DNA of 64,000 bases from Virgibacillus subterraneus (GCF_900110695.1 NZ_FOEH01000004.1:1-64000); one strand, 5' to 3'; numbered from the stretch's first letter, positions 1 through 9,349 are shown. Translations and numbers: made by a program. Notes: generated from the letters alone by a model not told the origin.

Positions 1-9
1 TTCTAGTTT

Positions 10-198
10 TTAGTCATTATCATTGCGGGTGAATTTGTCAGCTAATTTTGCGCCGATATAAGCACCTAAACCAGCAATTAAGCCAATTATAATTTCCCTA
101 TAACTAGAATTTGGAACGAACATGCTTGCTGCAAAAGCAAATAGACCAGTAATGAGTCCTACCAAAACACCTTGTGACCAACTTCTCTTTCTTTTCAT
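10..198 (-). CDS. Small two-helix membrane protein, function unknown
   Basis: A 62-residue protein with a basic N-terminus (MKRKRSW) and two hydrophobic, glycine-rich segments at about residues 9-28 and 35-52, so it is probably a hairpin inner-membrane protein. A strong ribosome binding site (TAGGAGGTAG) sits just ahead of the ATG at 198, which supports the start. No family was recognised. It is the leftmost gene of the minus-strand array in which each gene is separated by a copy of the GCACCCGTTA repeat. Confidence 0.6.
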   Translation of the reverse strand: MKRKRSWSQGVLVGLITGLFAFAASMFVPNSSYREIIIGLIAGLGAYIGAKLADKFTRNDND

Positions 199-237
199 TT
201 CTACCTCCTATGCTTTTCTTAGCCATTTTATTTCTAA

Positions 238-305
238 ATCATTAGGAACTGCCTCATCGACAACTCCTTGTTTCACTTTTGCACCCGTTACTTTAATAAG
301 CAATT
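238..305 (+). repeat. Array repeat copy 1 (GCACCCGTTA family)
   Basis: First of eight degenerate copies. The left arm carries AGGAACTGCC...CAACTCCTTG, which can pair as an imperfect hairpin, followed by the core GCACCCGTTACTTTAATAAG at 281-300. It lies about 60 bases beyond the stop of the 359-940 lipoprotein gene. Confidence 0.75.
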
Positions 306-358
306 TAGAAATTACTGTTAAACTGAAAATCCAGCGTTTAGTTTTCAAAAAAAAGTCT

Positions 359-940
359 TTACTCTTTGGGGGTCATAACGCCACTCGCATGCGTCATTAC
401 CACTTTTTGAAATTGAATAATTTCAGTCGAATCTGGGGGGCTGTATTGTCCGCTTTCGTCAGATTTGAAATTGTAAATATATAGCCCATATTCCCCGTAT
501 CCTCCTTTATCCACTGTCATTTCCTCCACGATTTCTTCTTTTGAATAGGGAACGACTGTCACCTGCTCTGTATCATAGGCGGGCAGTTTTTCATGGTTAT
601 CAAAAAGAGTACCAATCGTAACCAGTTCTTTTTCATAATCCCCTTTAATCTTAATGGATACTTTTTGTTCCATTTTCAAATCATTAAACGAATCGACTTC
701 ACCTTTTACTACTGTATCTTCCTCTGCCTGCACTAGAAACGCTTCAATGTTTTTTTCGTTTTCGTCAAAATCCGCTGTTTCTCTTTGTTTTTCTGTCAAT
801 GTATCCCCTACATAGACTACTACCGTATTATTGTCATGGTTTACCCCGTGTATTTTTCCTTCAACAGACACAGTCTGATTGTCTACGCACCCTGTTAACA
901 GCAAACCTATAACCATAATAATCCCAAGAAAAAATCTCAT
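359..940 (-). CDS. Putative lipoprotein, DUF3221-like
   Basis: A 193-residue protein with a lipoprotein signal peptide: hydrophobic residues 5-16 followed by the lipobox LLTGC, with the lipidated cysteine at about residue 18. The mature part is acidic and beta-rich (EGKIHGVNHDNNTVVVYVGD), resembling the small OB-like DUF3221 lipoproteins of Bacillus; that assignment is from pattern only. It is probably anchored on the outer face of the membrane. It is one cassette of the array, bounded by repeat copies 1 and 2. Confidence 0.65.
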   Translation of the reverse strand: MRFFLGIIMVIGLLLTGCVDNQTVSVEGKIHGVNHDNNTVVVYVGDTLTEKQRETADFDENEKNIEAFLVQAEEDTVVKGEVDSFNDLKMEQKVSIKIKGDYEKELVTIGTLFDNHEKLPAYDTEQVTVVPYSKEEIVEEMTVDKGGYGEYGLYIYNFKSDESGQYSPPDSTEIIQFQKVVMTHASGVMTPKE

Positions 941-967
941 AAGAACCCCCTTATTTCTTATTGAAGT

Positions 968-1012
968 ATTGCACCCGTTACTTTAAGTATATTATTTCGC
1001 AATCTATATTTT
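968..1012 (+). repeat. Array repeat copy 2
   Basis: Core GCACCCGTTACTTTAAGTAT at 971-990, with the right arm TTTCGCAATCTATATTTT also seen in copies 6 and 8. The left hairpin arm is missing, so this copy is truncated. It lies about 80 bases beyond the MFS gene stop. Confidence 0.7.
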
Positions 1013-1071
1013 CAGGTATTTAAATTAAGCGTCTTTTAGTGGAACAAGTCCATAAACTTTCATAGAGTTTT

Positions 1072-2280
1072 TTATTTTGAACTTAGAGAAGCGTTTCTAG
1101 ATGAAGGATTTATAAAATAGGTAACAGATACAAATAAAAAGCAAATTCCTAGCATTATGAAAACTATTGATTGGGAGAATTTTGTACCAATTAATCCTCC
1201 AAGTATCGAGCCTAATGGCATCAATGAAGTGGCTATGCTTGTGATTACTGCCATTATTCTTGCTAAAAAATTCGTAGGTACAATAGTTTGGATAGCTGTC
1301 ATCATAAGTACTCCTGTTGCTCCTATAGGAATCCAGGAAGCACCAAAAAGTAAAATACTAATTAGATTATTAGGAGTAGATACTGAACTTATCCAAAAAA
1401 TAAAAGTCAGTAAATAGGAAGCAATCATTAATTTTCCAATTGGAAATCTTCCTAGAAAGAAACTTGTTAATGCCCCCACTAAATTACCACCAAATAAAGC
1501 AGTCAAGAATAACCCATATACCTCTGGTCCTCCTCGCCAGTCAGCATAAGCAGGTAAATTTGCCATCATTGCTCCAATAACAAAATTGACCACTACTATC
1601 CCTAAAATAAATGGCGATAATGGAAATCCTAAAACATATCGAAACCCGTCTTTAAGTTCTCGAAAATAAACTCTATCTTTAGGATGATTTATTTCTCTTT
1701 TTATATTTTCATTTGATACATTTAATCCCAAAAATAATAAACAACCAATAATGAAAGTAAGAGTGTCAACATAAAAGAGAATATTAACTCCTACCAGAGC
1801 AATTAATACACCTGCTAATGCATTAAAAGATAAATCAGCTCCTTGATAAGCAAAGGCTAATATGGAATTTCCTTTCAAAAGGTCATTTTGTGGTAGTATT
1901 TCGGGAATAATTGCAAATTCTGCTGGTTCTGAAATCTGATTTGTCACTGATATAATAAATATTAGAAGTAAAAATATATAAATAGTTAATAAATCATATG
2001 TAATCATAATGGAGACAATTAAAAGTAGTATTGCTTGAACGCCTTGTGTAAGGGTTAATATTTTTTTCTTATCCCAACGTTCAATAAGTGGACCTACAAG
2101 AAATTGAAAGGACTGAGGAAGTAAGATTAAAAATCCTGCTAAGCCAGTATAAAAAGATGATTGACCTAGCTCAAACACAAACCACATTGCAGCCACAAAA
2201 TAGATGCTATCTCCTATATTTGTAATAAGTCTTCCAAAAAACAAAAGTAGAAAATTTCTATTTTTAAATAAATTAATCAA
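1072..2280 (-). CDS. MFS transporter (MFS_3/EntS-like exporter)
   Basis: A 402-residue major facilitator protein with about twelve hydrophobic segments. The N-terminus FKNRNFLLLFFGRLITNIGD and the loop PLIERWDKKK (the family's motif A region) match the MFS_3 group of multidrug or siderophore exporters. The substrate cannot be told from sequence. The start is a TTG at 2280, preceded by GGGGATGAGTAA. It is single in the array, bounded by repeats 2 and 3. Full family length, no visible damage. Confidence 0.8.
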   Translation of the reverse strand: MINLFKNRNFLLLFFGRLITNIGDSIYFVAAMWFVFELGQSSFYTGLAGFLILLPQSFQFLVGPLIERWDKKKILTLTQGVQAILLLIVSIMITYDLLTIYIFLLLIFIISVTNQISEPAEFAIIPEILPQNDLLKGNSILAFAYQGADLSFNALAGVLIALVGVNILFYVDTLTFIIGCLLFLGLNVSNENIKREINHPKDRVYFRELKDGFRYVLGFPLSPFILGIVVVNFVIGAMMANLPAYADWRGGPEVYGLFLTALFGGNLVGALTSFFLGRFPIGKLMIASYLLTFIFWISSVSTPNNLISILLFGASWIPIGATGVLMMTAIQTIVPTNFLARIMAVITSIATSLMPLGSILGGLIGTKFSQSIVFIMLGICFLFVSVTYFINPSSRNASLSSK

Positions 2281-2404
2281 TTACTCATCCCCATTTTGTG
2301 TAAATGATTGAAGATATCTCTTAGATATTTAAAGTTCCTTCAGTATATATTATAACATTCTATTGGGACTTTTATTGACAATCTACCTATTGAAGGTTAT
2401 TGAA

Positions 2405-2495
2405 ACATCCTTCTGCTATAGTTGAACAGAAATGCCTTTTCCTTATTCAAGTAAAGCACCCGTTAGCTTAAGTACAGCTCTTCACAAGTAATTAA
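2405..2495 (+). repeat. Array repeat copy 3
   Basis: Contains TATAGTTGAACAGAAATGCC, a CCTTATTCAAG segment and the core GCACCCGTTAGCTTAAGTAC at 2456-2475, then CTCTTCACAAG. It shares its left arm closely with copy 4. It lies immediately 3' of the hydrolase gene. Confidence 0.75.
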
Positions 2496-2507
2496 GTAAA
2501 AGGTAAT

Positions 2508-3149
2508 TTAAAATTTTTCTATATCGGCTACTATACCTTTTAAAACATCTATTGAATTAGTTATGTCTTCGTCGTATTCGAGACTATGATTAACCCCAGG
2601 AATTAATTTAGAAATAATATTTTTGTTTGTTCTTATTTTATTAAACCTTTCCTCTGTATAGAAACGGTCTTTATCACCAATAAAGCACAAACCTTTATTT
2701 TTACTATCTACCATAGATGTGAAAACTTCATCTAAATCTAATATAGGTGTTAACCAAATAGTTTTAGCATCTCTGAAACAATTTCTTTTCAATTCAGAAC
2801 TCATTGCAATTGTCCCTATTGATTTACCAACAATATAAAAATTCGTATACGAGTTAGTGTTTAGTACCTTATCTATGACTAATTTTGAATCACTTTTAAC
2901 CGCTTCATATAATTCATTGCGAGTGAAATTGTTGTAAAACCCATCATTATAAGGATAATTAACTTCTAAGATATCTTTATATTTATTAAAAAATATACCA
3001 GTAGAATAGTGAAAAACTGGACTGTTAACCGTATAACCTGCACCTGGAAGTAATATCACTAAATCCTGTGAGTTTTCACTTTTGCCGTATAAAGTATAAG
3101 GTATTTTCTTTCCCTTGTACCCTTCGATACTTTCATTAATGTATTTCAT
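2508..3149 (-). CDS. Alpha/beta hydrolase family protein
   Basis: A 213-residue protein with an alpha/beta hydrolase layout: an oxyanion-type strand LVILLPGAGYT near residue 30, a nucleophile elbow VGKSIGT (serine at about residue 111), an acid candidate in GDKDRF and a histidine in GVNHSLEY near the C-terminus. No signal peptide, so cytoplasmic. The physiological substrate is unknown. ATG start at 3149 with a GGGGAGGAAT-type ribosome site. Array member between repeats 3 and 4. Confidence 0.75.
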   Translation of the reverse strand: MKYINESIEGYKGKKIPYTLYGKSENSQDLVILLPGAGYTVNSPVFHYSTGIFFNKYKDILEVNYPYNDGFYNNFTRNELYEAVKSDSKLVIDKVLNTNSYTNFYIVGKSIGTIAMSSELKRNCFRDAKTIWLTPILDLDEVFTSMVDSKNKGLCFIGDKDRFYTEERFNKIRTNKNIISKLIPGVNHSLEYDEDITNSIDVLKGIVADIEKF

Positions 3150-3189
3150 TTTTATTCCTCCCCTAAAAAACCATATGTCCTTATTAAAC

Positions 3190-3260
3190 TTTTCTCCTTC
3201 TATAGTTGAACAAGAAGTGCAATTCCTTATTCAAGGAAAGCACCCATTTGTTTAAGAACA
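3190..3260 (+). repeat. Array repeat copy 4
   Basis: Left arm TATAGTTGAACAAGAAGTGC and CCTTATTCAAGG, then a diverged core GCACCCATTTGTTTAAGAAC at 3240-3259. It ends 13 bases from the stop of the next gene. Confidence 0.7.
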
Positions 3261-3272
3261 AGTTGTGATTTT

Positions 3273-3575
3273 TTATTTAAATAACTCATTAAAGTAAATG
3301 GAAATAAGTGACCAATTAGGCAGATATAACAAAAATGGAACAAGCAAATAAAAAATTGTGTTTATGTCAAATCTAAATTTTTTCGGTAAAAATAGTAATA
3401 CTATGGCAAAGAACAACGGGAAAATAATAAAAGAAACTGGTTGGCTATTCATTAAAAGAGTTATTGGTTTTGTGTCCATTAAAACCATCACAAAAAGGTA
3501 ACAGTATTCTAAAAACAAAAACAACCCTATTGACCACCAAAACCATTTGGGTTGTCCCCACTTTTCTTCCTCCAT
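3273..3575 (-). CDS. Small membrane protein with three hydrophobic segments
   Basis: A 100-residue protein with a tryptophan-rich N-terminus (WGQPKWFWW) and hydrophobic segments at about residues 13-33, 48-63 and 73-92. It is predicted to be integral to the membrane; no family was recognised. ATG at 3575 is preceded by GAGGAGGAAT. Array member between repeats 4 and 5. Confidence 0.6.
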   Translation of the reverse strand: MEEEKWGQPKWFWWSIGLFLFLEYCYLFVMVLMDTKPITLLMNSQPVSFIIFPLFFAIVLLFLPKKFRFDINTIFYLLVPFLLYLPNWSLISIYFNELFK

Positions 3576-3660
3576 AAGGTATTCCTCCTCATTAAAATAT
3601 TCGGATTAAGAAGGTATATTTATTTCTAACCCATATTAAATTATCCTGCGTCTTTACTTC

Positions 3661-3735
3661 AATAAGTAATAGGAGCTGCCAAATCTACAACTCCTTGTTC
3701 AGCTAAAGCACCCGTTAATGAAATTACTTTAATTA
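3661..3735 (+). repeat. Array repeat copy 5
   Basis: The best-preserved left arm: AGGAGCTGCC...CAACTCCTTGTTC, able to fold with the paired AGGAG/CTCCT blocks, then the core GCACCCGTTAATG from 3708. The repeat runs into the 3' end of the 3729-4253 gene. Confidence 0.75.
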
Positions 3736-4253
3736 CTCAAGGAACCCAAAAAGTCACCTATGCGAATTAACATATCTTCAATTTTATGTTCTTTATTTAA
3801 ATTCGCTTGACCAGTAACCGTTTCAACTTCTGATGATTCGCTGCCTTCTTTTTGGTACTGTAATTCTAAGGTGAAATCATAAATTATCTCTTCAGATTCT
3901 GTTTTCTCGTATTCGATATTTTTCACTTTAAAGTTGTAATCATATTTCATTGCTTCAATCAGTATTCCAGAACCATTATTGTTATTTACAAATTCCCTAT
4001 AGGATGTTTCATTTGCAAAATAATCTTCAAAATGGGCTTTATCATATTGCAGTAAATCTTCGATGCTAGATTCTTCACTATTAAATATTTCCTTTAATTC
4101 ATCATCTGGACCCGTAAGAGCATTCTGTAATACAGTTTCAATTGTCTGTATGTTTTCATCTTGTGCTTTCATTTCTGTGTTTTCAGTGCATCCAACCATA
4201 AATAATAGAAGTGAAGTTAAAAAAGCGATTGCTAATAATTTATAATTTTTCAA
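3729..4253 (-). CDS. Putative lipoprotein, function unknown
   Basis: A 174-residue secreted lipoprotein with a basic start (KNYKLL), a hydrophobic stretch and the lipobox FMVGC. The mature part is acidic (ENTEMKAQDENIQT) with a predicted alpha/beta body. I chose the TTG at 4253 because AAAGGGGGAGAT precedes it at good spacing; an upstream ATG at 4286 would add eleven residues ahead of the signal peptide and has no clear ribosome site. Array member between repeats 5 and 6. No named family recognised. Confidence 0.65.
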   Translation of the reverse strand: MKNYKLLAIAFLTSLLLFMVGCTENTEMKAQDENIQTIETVLQNALTGPDDELKEIFNSEESSIEDLLQYDKAHFEDYFANETSYREFVNNNNGSGILIEAMKYDYNFKVKNIEYEKTESEEIIYDFTLELQYQKEGSESSEVETVTGQANLNKEHKIEDMLIRIGDFLGSLSN

Positions 4254-4304
4254 ATAAATCTCCCCCTTTATAAGTAATACGACCATTTATTCAAAAGGCA
4301 TTAT

Positions 4305-4400
4305 ATTCAAATCTTGTTCTTCAACTCTTCTGCACCGTTAATTTAAGTACATCTGTTCACATTTTATTTTAACATAAAATTCCAATGATTCTTCAAATAC
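4305..4400 (+). repeat. Array repeat copy 6
   Basis: TTGTTCTTCAACTCTTCTGC, the core GCACCGTTAATTTAAGTAC at 4332-4350, and an extended right arm (CTGTTCAC, TTTAACATAAAATTCCAATG) shared with copy 8. No gene lies between this copy and copy 7. Confidence 0.7.
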
Positions 4401-4407
4401 AAAATTA

Positions 4408-4460
4408 GGATCGCCGTAAACGACGATCCCTTGTTAAACTCTTGCGCCTGTTAGCTTAAT
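4408..4460 (+). repeat. Array repeat copy 7
   Basis: GGATCGCCGTAAACGACGATCC forms an imperfect hairpin, followed by CTTGTTAAACTCTTGCGCCTG and the core end GTTAGCTTAATAA. The core overlaps the stop codon region of the 4451-4996 gene. Confidence 0.65.
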
Positions 4461-4996
4461 AAACTTATTACCCTTTCTTTCACTTCCAGTGGTAAAGATT
4501 GTTTCAGTGCTTCTTCTAACATTTGTGGATGTTTTATTCCATTAGTTTTGAAATAGTTCTCAATAAGAATCGCTTTTTCTTGTTTGTTTGGAATTAACCA
4601 GTATAAGATATACCAATCTTCAAGCGAATATAAAGGAATATCCACCCCATTAATTTTTTTATGGGCAACAATGGATCCCTGTTGAATTGATAATTTATAA
4701 ACCCCTTCATTATGTTGTATAGCAAATCCAGCCATTATATCGATATCAATATCTTCAATACTATATTTAGAGAAATACGTTGTACGAAAAGGGTTAGAAC
4801 GTATTACTTCTTTCGGTTTCCCAATAGACGTCATCATTTTATTCAATTTGGTAGCATTCATTTCATCCACTAAAATATCTATATCATTTGGTTTATCAAT
4901 TAAGTTGTAAAAATTAAGTAGAAGTGAACCACCTACTCCCCAAATAATATTCTTGTTAGTTATTCTGTCTCCGATAAGAGATAATGTCTTTAGCAT
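4451..4996 (-). CDS. Nucleotidyltransferase-like protein
   Basis: A 181-residue protein with the Pol-beta-type nucleotidyltransferase signature: GVGGSLLL at about residues 21-28 followed by PNDIDILVDE (metal-binding aspartates near residues 37-39), and a later acidic strand IDIDIMAG. This layout is used by small-molecule and tRNA or protein nucleotidyltransferases and by AbiEii-type toxins. No antitoxin-like partner is adjacent, so I do not call a toxin system. ATG at 4996 has a weak AGGGGAATT ribosome site. Last intact gene of the array. Confidence 0.6.
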   Translation of the reverse strand: MLKTLSLIGDRITNKNIIWGVGGSLLLNFYNLIDKPNDIDILVDEMNATKLNKMMTSIGKPKEVIRSNPFRTTYFSKYSIEDIDIDIMAGFAIQHNEGVYKLSIQQGSIVAHKKINGVDIPLYSLEDWYILYWLIPNKQEKAILIENYFKTNGIKHPQMLEEALKQSLPLEVKERVISLLS

Positions 4997-5061
4997 ATTA
5001 ATTCCCCTAACATTATGGATACTTTCTAATACCAGACTACTACAGGAAAGATGTAAAATGG

Positions 5062-5155
5062 CTATTCAACTATTCTGCTGCGTTAGTTTAAGTACATTTC
5101 TTCACAATCTATTTATATTTTAACATAAATATCCAATTGTTCCTGAACTGATTTT
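5062..5155 (+). repeat. Array repeat copy 8
   Basis: CTATTCAACTATTCTGCTGC, core CTGCGTTAGTTTAAGTACAT at 5076-5095, then TTCTTCACAATCTATTT and TTTAACATAAATATCCAATTG. The right arm matches copy 6. This is the right boundary of the array. Confidence 0.7.
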
Positions 5156-5531
5156 TGATTGTATAGGCCAATACATAACCCGACGCTGGATTTATTAAAG
5201 ATAAATTCCGGTTACACTTTGAGGTCGATCAGACTTATAATATATGGTGAATCGATTGTTGAAAAGAAACCTTAAACAAATAGGTCAAGTAGCGTATTTT
5301 ATTTTCAGAAATGGACAAAATTACTACTAATTATAGTTCATTGGTAATATGAACGTAATGAACGAGGTCACATCTGATAAATTAAAGGTCCGATACAATA
5401 ATTCCACCTTCAACCGAATAACTTGGAATTACAACGAATTGAATATATATTATGTTAACTCGATAATCTTTAAAAAAATAAGATGATTCACATCTTAATG
5501 TTTGTTCCTGTTCCCTTTTAGTTCTTTTTGT
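5156..5531. other. Intergenic stretch, no gene seen
   Basis: About 375 bases of AT-rich sequence between array repeat 8 and the decayed homing endonuclease. I see no open frame with a ribosome site and no tRNA. A short hairpin (AAGATG ATTCA CATCTT) lies near 5482. Confidence 0.5.
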
Positions 5532-6232
<701 letters not shown>

Positions 6233-6321
6233 TAATTACTTTCCCCCTATATATAATTACAAGAACATGTGTTCTGTTTAATTATATACCGGAGATTGAA
6301 TAAACACAAATTTCACCCATT

Positions 6322-6378
6322 AAAACTTGGCTTATTGTGAAAATTTATGAGTATAGCCTTAGTTGCTCTTATGCTTTT
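6322..6378 (+). repeat. Two-hairpin dispersed repeat, copy 1 (AAAACTTGGCTTAT family)
   Basis: Begins AAAACTTGGCTTATTG, continues GCCTTAGTTGCTCTTATGC. The end of the repeat overlaps the stop codon of proA (GCATAA on the minus strand). Antisense to proA and at its 3' end, as for most copies of this family. Confidence 0.65.
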
Positions 6379-7616
6379 ATTTGACCTGATCCCCGAACAA
6401 TATATTTCGTTGATGTAAGGGCGGGTAATCCCATTGGACCACGGGCATGTAATTTCTGCGTACTAATACCAATCTCTGCACCAAAACCGAACTCAAAACC
6501 ATCGGTGAACCGTGTAGAAGCGTTATGATAGAGTGCAGCTGCATCTATTTTGTTAAAAAAAGCTTCCACACTATCTTTGTTTTCTGTAATTATTGCTTCG
6601 GAATGTTTTGACCCAAAGGTTTGAATATGTCCAATTGCCTCATCCAAACTACCCACAATACGTAGCGCAACTGTTAAGTTAAGATATTCTGTTTCAAAAT
6701 CTTCATTGGTGGCTGGGAGCAAACTGCTGTCTAGTTGTCTAGCCTTTTCATCTGCTCTGATTTCGACGTCATTTTCCCTAAGTGCCTTAGTTAGCTTCTC
6801 AAAGTGCTGTTCAGCCCAATTTTGATGAACCAAAATTGTTTCTGCTGCATTACAAACAGATGGACGCTGTGTTTTTGCATTTACTGCAATTTCTACTGCC
6901 ATATTTTTGCCAGCACTTTCATCAATAAAGACATGGCAGTTTCCTACACCAGTTTCAAGCACAGGTACTGAAGCATTATCAACCACTGTTTTAATTAAGT
7001 TTGCACCACCCCGTGGTATGAGTACATCTAAATATTCTGTGAGCTTGAACATTTTTGCTGCCGTTTCTCTACTCGTATCTTCTAACAATTGAACTGATTC
7101 AGTTGGTAACTCACTCTTCTCAAGTGCCCGGTGAATAACACTTACAATAGCCTTGTTTGAATTAATCGCTGATGAACTGCCACGTAATAAAACCGCGTTG
7201 CCAGTTTTTAAACAAAGGCTTGACGCGTCTACAGTGACATTAGGTCTTGCTTCAAAAATCATCCCGACAACGCCAAGAGGTACACGTATTTTTTCAAAGT
7301 GGAGCCCATTTGGGTTATCCCATCCCTCTACTACCTCGCCAATTGGATCAGATAAGGCTGCTACTTGCTGGACTCCTTCCGCCATATCATGAATTCGTTC
7401 CTTAGTCAGTTTTAGGCGATCAAGTAAATTATCATTCATACCATTATTTTTACCTGCTTCTAAATCCTTGTTATTCTCTGATAAAATAAACGCTGTCTCG
7501 TCTAACAGTTGTTTAGCTATCAGTTTTAATGCATCATTTTTTTGCTTTGTTGTGCACTGTGCAATAGTTGTTGCCAGATCACTAGCTTTTCGCCCTTTAT
7601 CATTAAGTTCATTCAT
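6369..7616 (-). CDS. proA: Gamma-glutamyl phosphate reductase ProA
   Basis: NADPH-dependent reductase converting glutamyl 5-phosphate to glutamate semialdehyde, the second step of proline synthesis, in the cytoplasm. It is 415 residues, normal for the family. The aldehyde dehydrogenase-type fold is clear: the Rossmann region with [21 protein letters not shown] and the catalytic cysteine in [13 protein letters not shown] chose the ATG at 7616, which overlaps the proB stop by four bases (ATGA) and follows AAAGGAG; a longer frame from 7649 would run inside proB. Translationally coupled to proB. Confidence 0.96.
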   Translation of the reverse strand: MNELNDKGRKASDLATTIAQCTTKQKNDALKLIAKQLLDETAFILSENNKDLEAGKNNGMNDNLLDRLKLTKERIHDMAEGVQQVAALSDPIGEVVEGWDNPNGLHFEKIRVPLGVVGMIFEARPNVTVDASSLCLKTGNAVLLRGSSSAINSNKAIVSVIHRALEKSELPTESVQLLEDTSRETAAKMFKLTEYLDVLIPRGGANLIKTVVDNASVPVLETGVGNCHVFIDESAGKNMAVEIAVNAKTQRPSVCNAAETILVHQNWAEQHFEKLTKALRENDVEIRADEKARQLDSSLLPATNEDFETEYLNLTVALRIVGSLDEAIGHIQTFGSKHSEAIITENKDSVEAFFNKIDAAALYHNASTRFTDGFEFGFGAEIGISTQKLHARGPMGLPALTSTKYIVRGSGQIKA

Positions 7617-8737
7617 TTTATCCCACTCTCCTTTGTCACTGATACCCAATTGTTCCGGTGAATAACTTCTGGTCTGTTTTGCATCGTTATTACTTTAGCT
7701 TCTTTGCTGGAAAGGCCCTTTATCTGAAAAAGCTCATCAACTGTATAGTTTGTTTGCCCCTTACCGATAAGCTCTCCTTTTTCATTTAATACTTCAACAA
7801 CATCACCTGATTTAAATGATCCTTCTAATGTTTTTACACCTGCCGGCAGTAAGCTTTTACCATGATGAATGATTGCAGACTCAGCACCTGAATCGATACC
7901 AATTTGTCCGGCAATGTTTGAATGGATACCTATCCACTGTTTTTTATTTTTTAATAATGTATTTGGAATATATCCTACATATGTTCCGTCGCCTTCACCA
8001 GAGATAATATCAAGTAGTTTGTTGATTCCATCGCCTTTTCCAATAAAAACCTTAACTCCAACTAATAGTGCTGTTTTTGCAGCTTCCAATTTGGAACGCA
8101 TCCCACCTGTTCCTACTTTTGAACCTGTATTACCAGCAATAGCAAGAAGATCATCTGTAATTTTTGCTAGAAAGTTATACTTTTTTGCTCTTGGATTCTG
8201 ACGTGGATCCCCATCATAAAGACCATTTATATCAGTTAAAATAATTAGTAAATCTGCATGTATAAGACCACTGACTAAAGCGGATAGTACATCATTATCT
8301 CCAAATGTTAATTCATCGACAATAACTGAATCGTTTTCATTAATAATCGGCAGTATGCCACGTTTTAAAAGTTCAGAAAGTGTCGAATAAGCATTATTGT
8401 ATTGTTCTTGTTGTGAGAAATCATGACGTGTCAATAATAGTTGTGCGGATACGATATCTTCCTTTTGAAATTGTTCAAAATAGCTTTGCATAAGGAGTCC
8501 CTGTCCGACAGCTGCCGCAGCTTGTTTACCTTGTATTGTTACTGGCCTTGTTTGATATCCCAATACAGTAAAACCTGCTGCAACAGCTCCTGAAGTTATG
8601 AGTATTACTTCATTGCCTTCTCGCTTCAGTTTAGATAGTGCTGCAACGTGCTCCGCAATTTTCTCTTTCGAAAGACCACCGTGCGAATTAGTTAATGAAC
8701 TGCTTCCGATTTTGACGACAATACGCTCTTTTGCCAA
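7613..8737 (-). CDS. proB: Glutamate 5-kinase ProB
   Basis: Phosphorylates glutamate in the first, feedback-controlled step of proline synthesis. It is 374 residues: an amino acid kinase domain ([11 protein letters not shown] at the start, [30 protein letters not shown]) to about residue 260, then a C-terminal PUA domain ([21 protein letters not shown]). The start is a TTG at 8737 with AAGGGGGGATC upstream. It is first in a proBA operon, behind a roughly 190-base leader with a terminator. In a halotolerant Bacillaceae this pair can serve anabolic or osmoadaptive proline; the leader suggests regulated expression. Confidence 0.95.
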   Translation of the reverse strand: MAKERIVVKIGSSSLTNSHGGLSKEKIAEHVAALSKLKREGNEVILITSGAVAAGFTVLGYQTRPVTIQGKQAAAAVGQGLLMQSYFEQFQKEDIVSAQLLLTRHDFSQQEQYNNAYSTLSELLKRGILPIINENDSVIVDELTFGDNDVLSALVSGLIHADLLIILTDINGLYDGDPRQNPRAKKYNFLAKITDDLLAIAGNTGSKVGTGGMRSKLEAAKTALLVGVKVFIGKGDGINKLLDIISGEGDGTYVGYIPNTLLKNKKQWIGIHSNIAGQIGIDSGAESAIIHHGKSLLPAGVKTLEGSFKSGDVVEVLNEKGELIGKGQTNYTVDELFQIKGLSSKEAKVITMQNRPEVIHRNNWVSVTKESGIK

Positions 8738-8926
8738 ATAGATCCCCCCTTCTTATATTGTTAAAACAGTGGGAAAATTAAGTGTTTTATTTTAGGTATT
8801 AAAAAACCTCCCATCCTTCAAAGGACGGAAGAAATTTTTCCGATCGATCTGAGTTTGATCTAACCATAAATTAAACGGTATATACTATTTTCAACTAAAT
8901 GCTTCGTCATTTATTATCTTTTCGTT
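8738..8926 (-). promoter_or_regulatory. Leader of proBA, candidate transcription attenuator
   Basis: From the predicted start of transcription to proB there are about 190 non-coding bases. They hold an early stem (TTCAAC pairing with GTTGAA), a GATCGATC palindrome, a GGAA...TTCC stem and a terminator hairpin followed by TTTTTT. The layout is that of an attenuated leader. B. subtilis proBA uses a T-box, but the T-box core TGGTACC and a full stem I are not visible here. Confidence 0.5.
8801..8828 (-). terminator. Leader terminator upstream of proB
   Basis: On the minus strand CCGTCC pairs with GGATGG around a TTTGAA loop, followed by GAGGTTTTTT. It lies inside the proBA leader, not after a gene, so it is a probable attenuator. 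Confidence 0.6.
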
Positions 8927-8932
8927 GAAAAT

Positions 8933-8961
8933 ATTATAAGTTCATAAGTGAAATCCGTCAA
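8933..8961 (-). promoter_or_regulatory. SigA-type promoter of proBA
   Basis: Minus strand TTGACG, a 17-base spacer and TATAAT. A near-consensus vegetative promoter placed about 190 bases ahead of proB. Confidence 0.75.
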
Positions 8962-9006
8962 GGTATAGCTTGACTAACTTTAAGCACATTAGATATATGC
9001 CTTTAT

Positions 9007-9219
9007 CTATTCATCATCTGTTGTAATCCACGTTTTCCCATCTATATTATGTTGCACGGCCTCTTCAAGAGGCGAAAGCAGACTATCTTCCTTCTGATTT
9101 TCATTCTGCCCTGGATACTGTTCAAATCCACTTTCTATTACATCATTTAATATGGCTGGACTGTCTGTCTCCTCTTCTACATTTTTAATTTGTTTCTCAA
9201 ACTTATTTCGCTTTTTCAT
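9007..9219 (-). CDS. Small charged protein, function unknown
   Basis: A 70-residue, highly charged protein: basic N-terminus (MKKRNKFEKQIKN) and acidic remainder (EEETDSPAILNDVIESGFEQ). No membrane segment or signal, so cytoplasmic or spore core. Its small size and composition resemble the many small sporulation-associated proteins of Bacillaceae, but no family was recognised. ATG at 9219 is preceded by GGAGGCATAAA. Confidence 0.6.
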   Translation of the reverse strand: MKKRNKFEKQIKNVEEETDSPAILNDVIESGFEQYPGQNENQKEDSLLSPLEEAVQHNIDGKTWITTDDE

Positions 9220-9349
9220 TTTATGCCTCCATCCGTAAAGTATATTAATTCTTATTATCCCTATTTTTAATTTTTTTATTAGTTACTATAAGAATTCGTA
9301 TTAATTTTTTCCATGCTTTTTAAGCACTCTAAAATTAGGAGGTGATTTA

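Noticed and set aside
4451-4996. AbiE-type toxin-antitoxin module
   Set aside because: Only one nucleotidyltransferase-like gene is present and no antitoxin-like partner is adjacent.
238-5155. Calling the left array a true integron
   Set aside because: No tyrosine-type integron integrase, attI or canonical attC R'/R'' pair could be shown; only the architecture is similar.
8738-8926. Complete T-box riboswitch upstream of proB
   Set aside because: The conserved TGGTACC core and a specifier-loop stem I are not visible and the leader is short.
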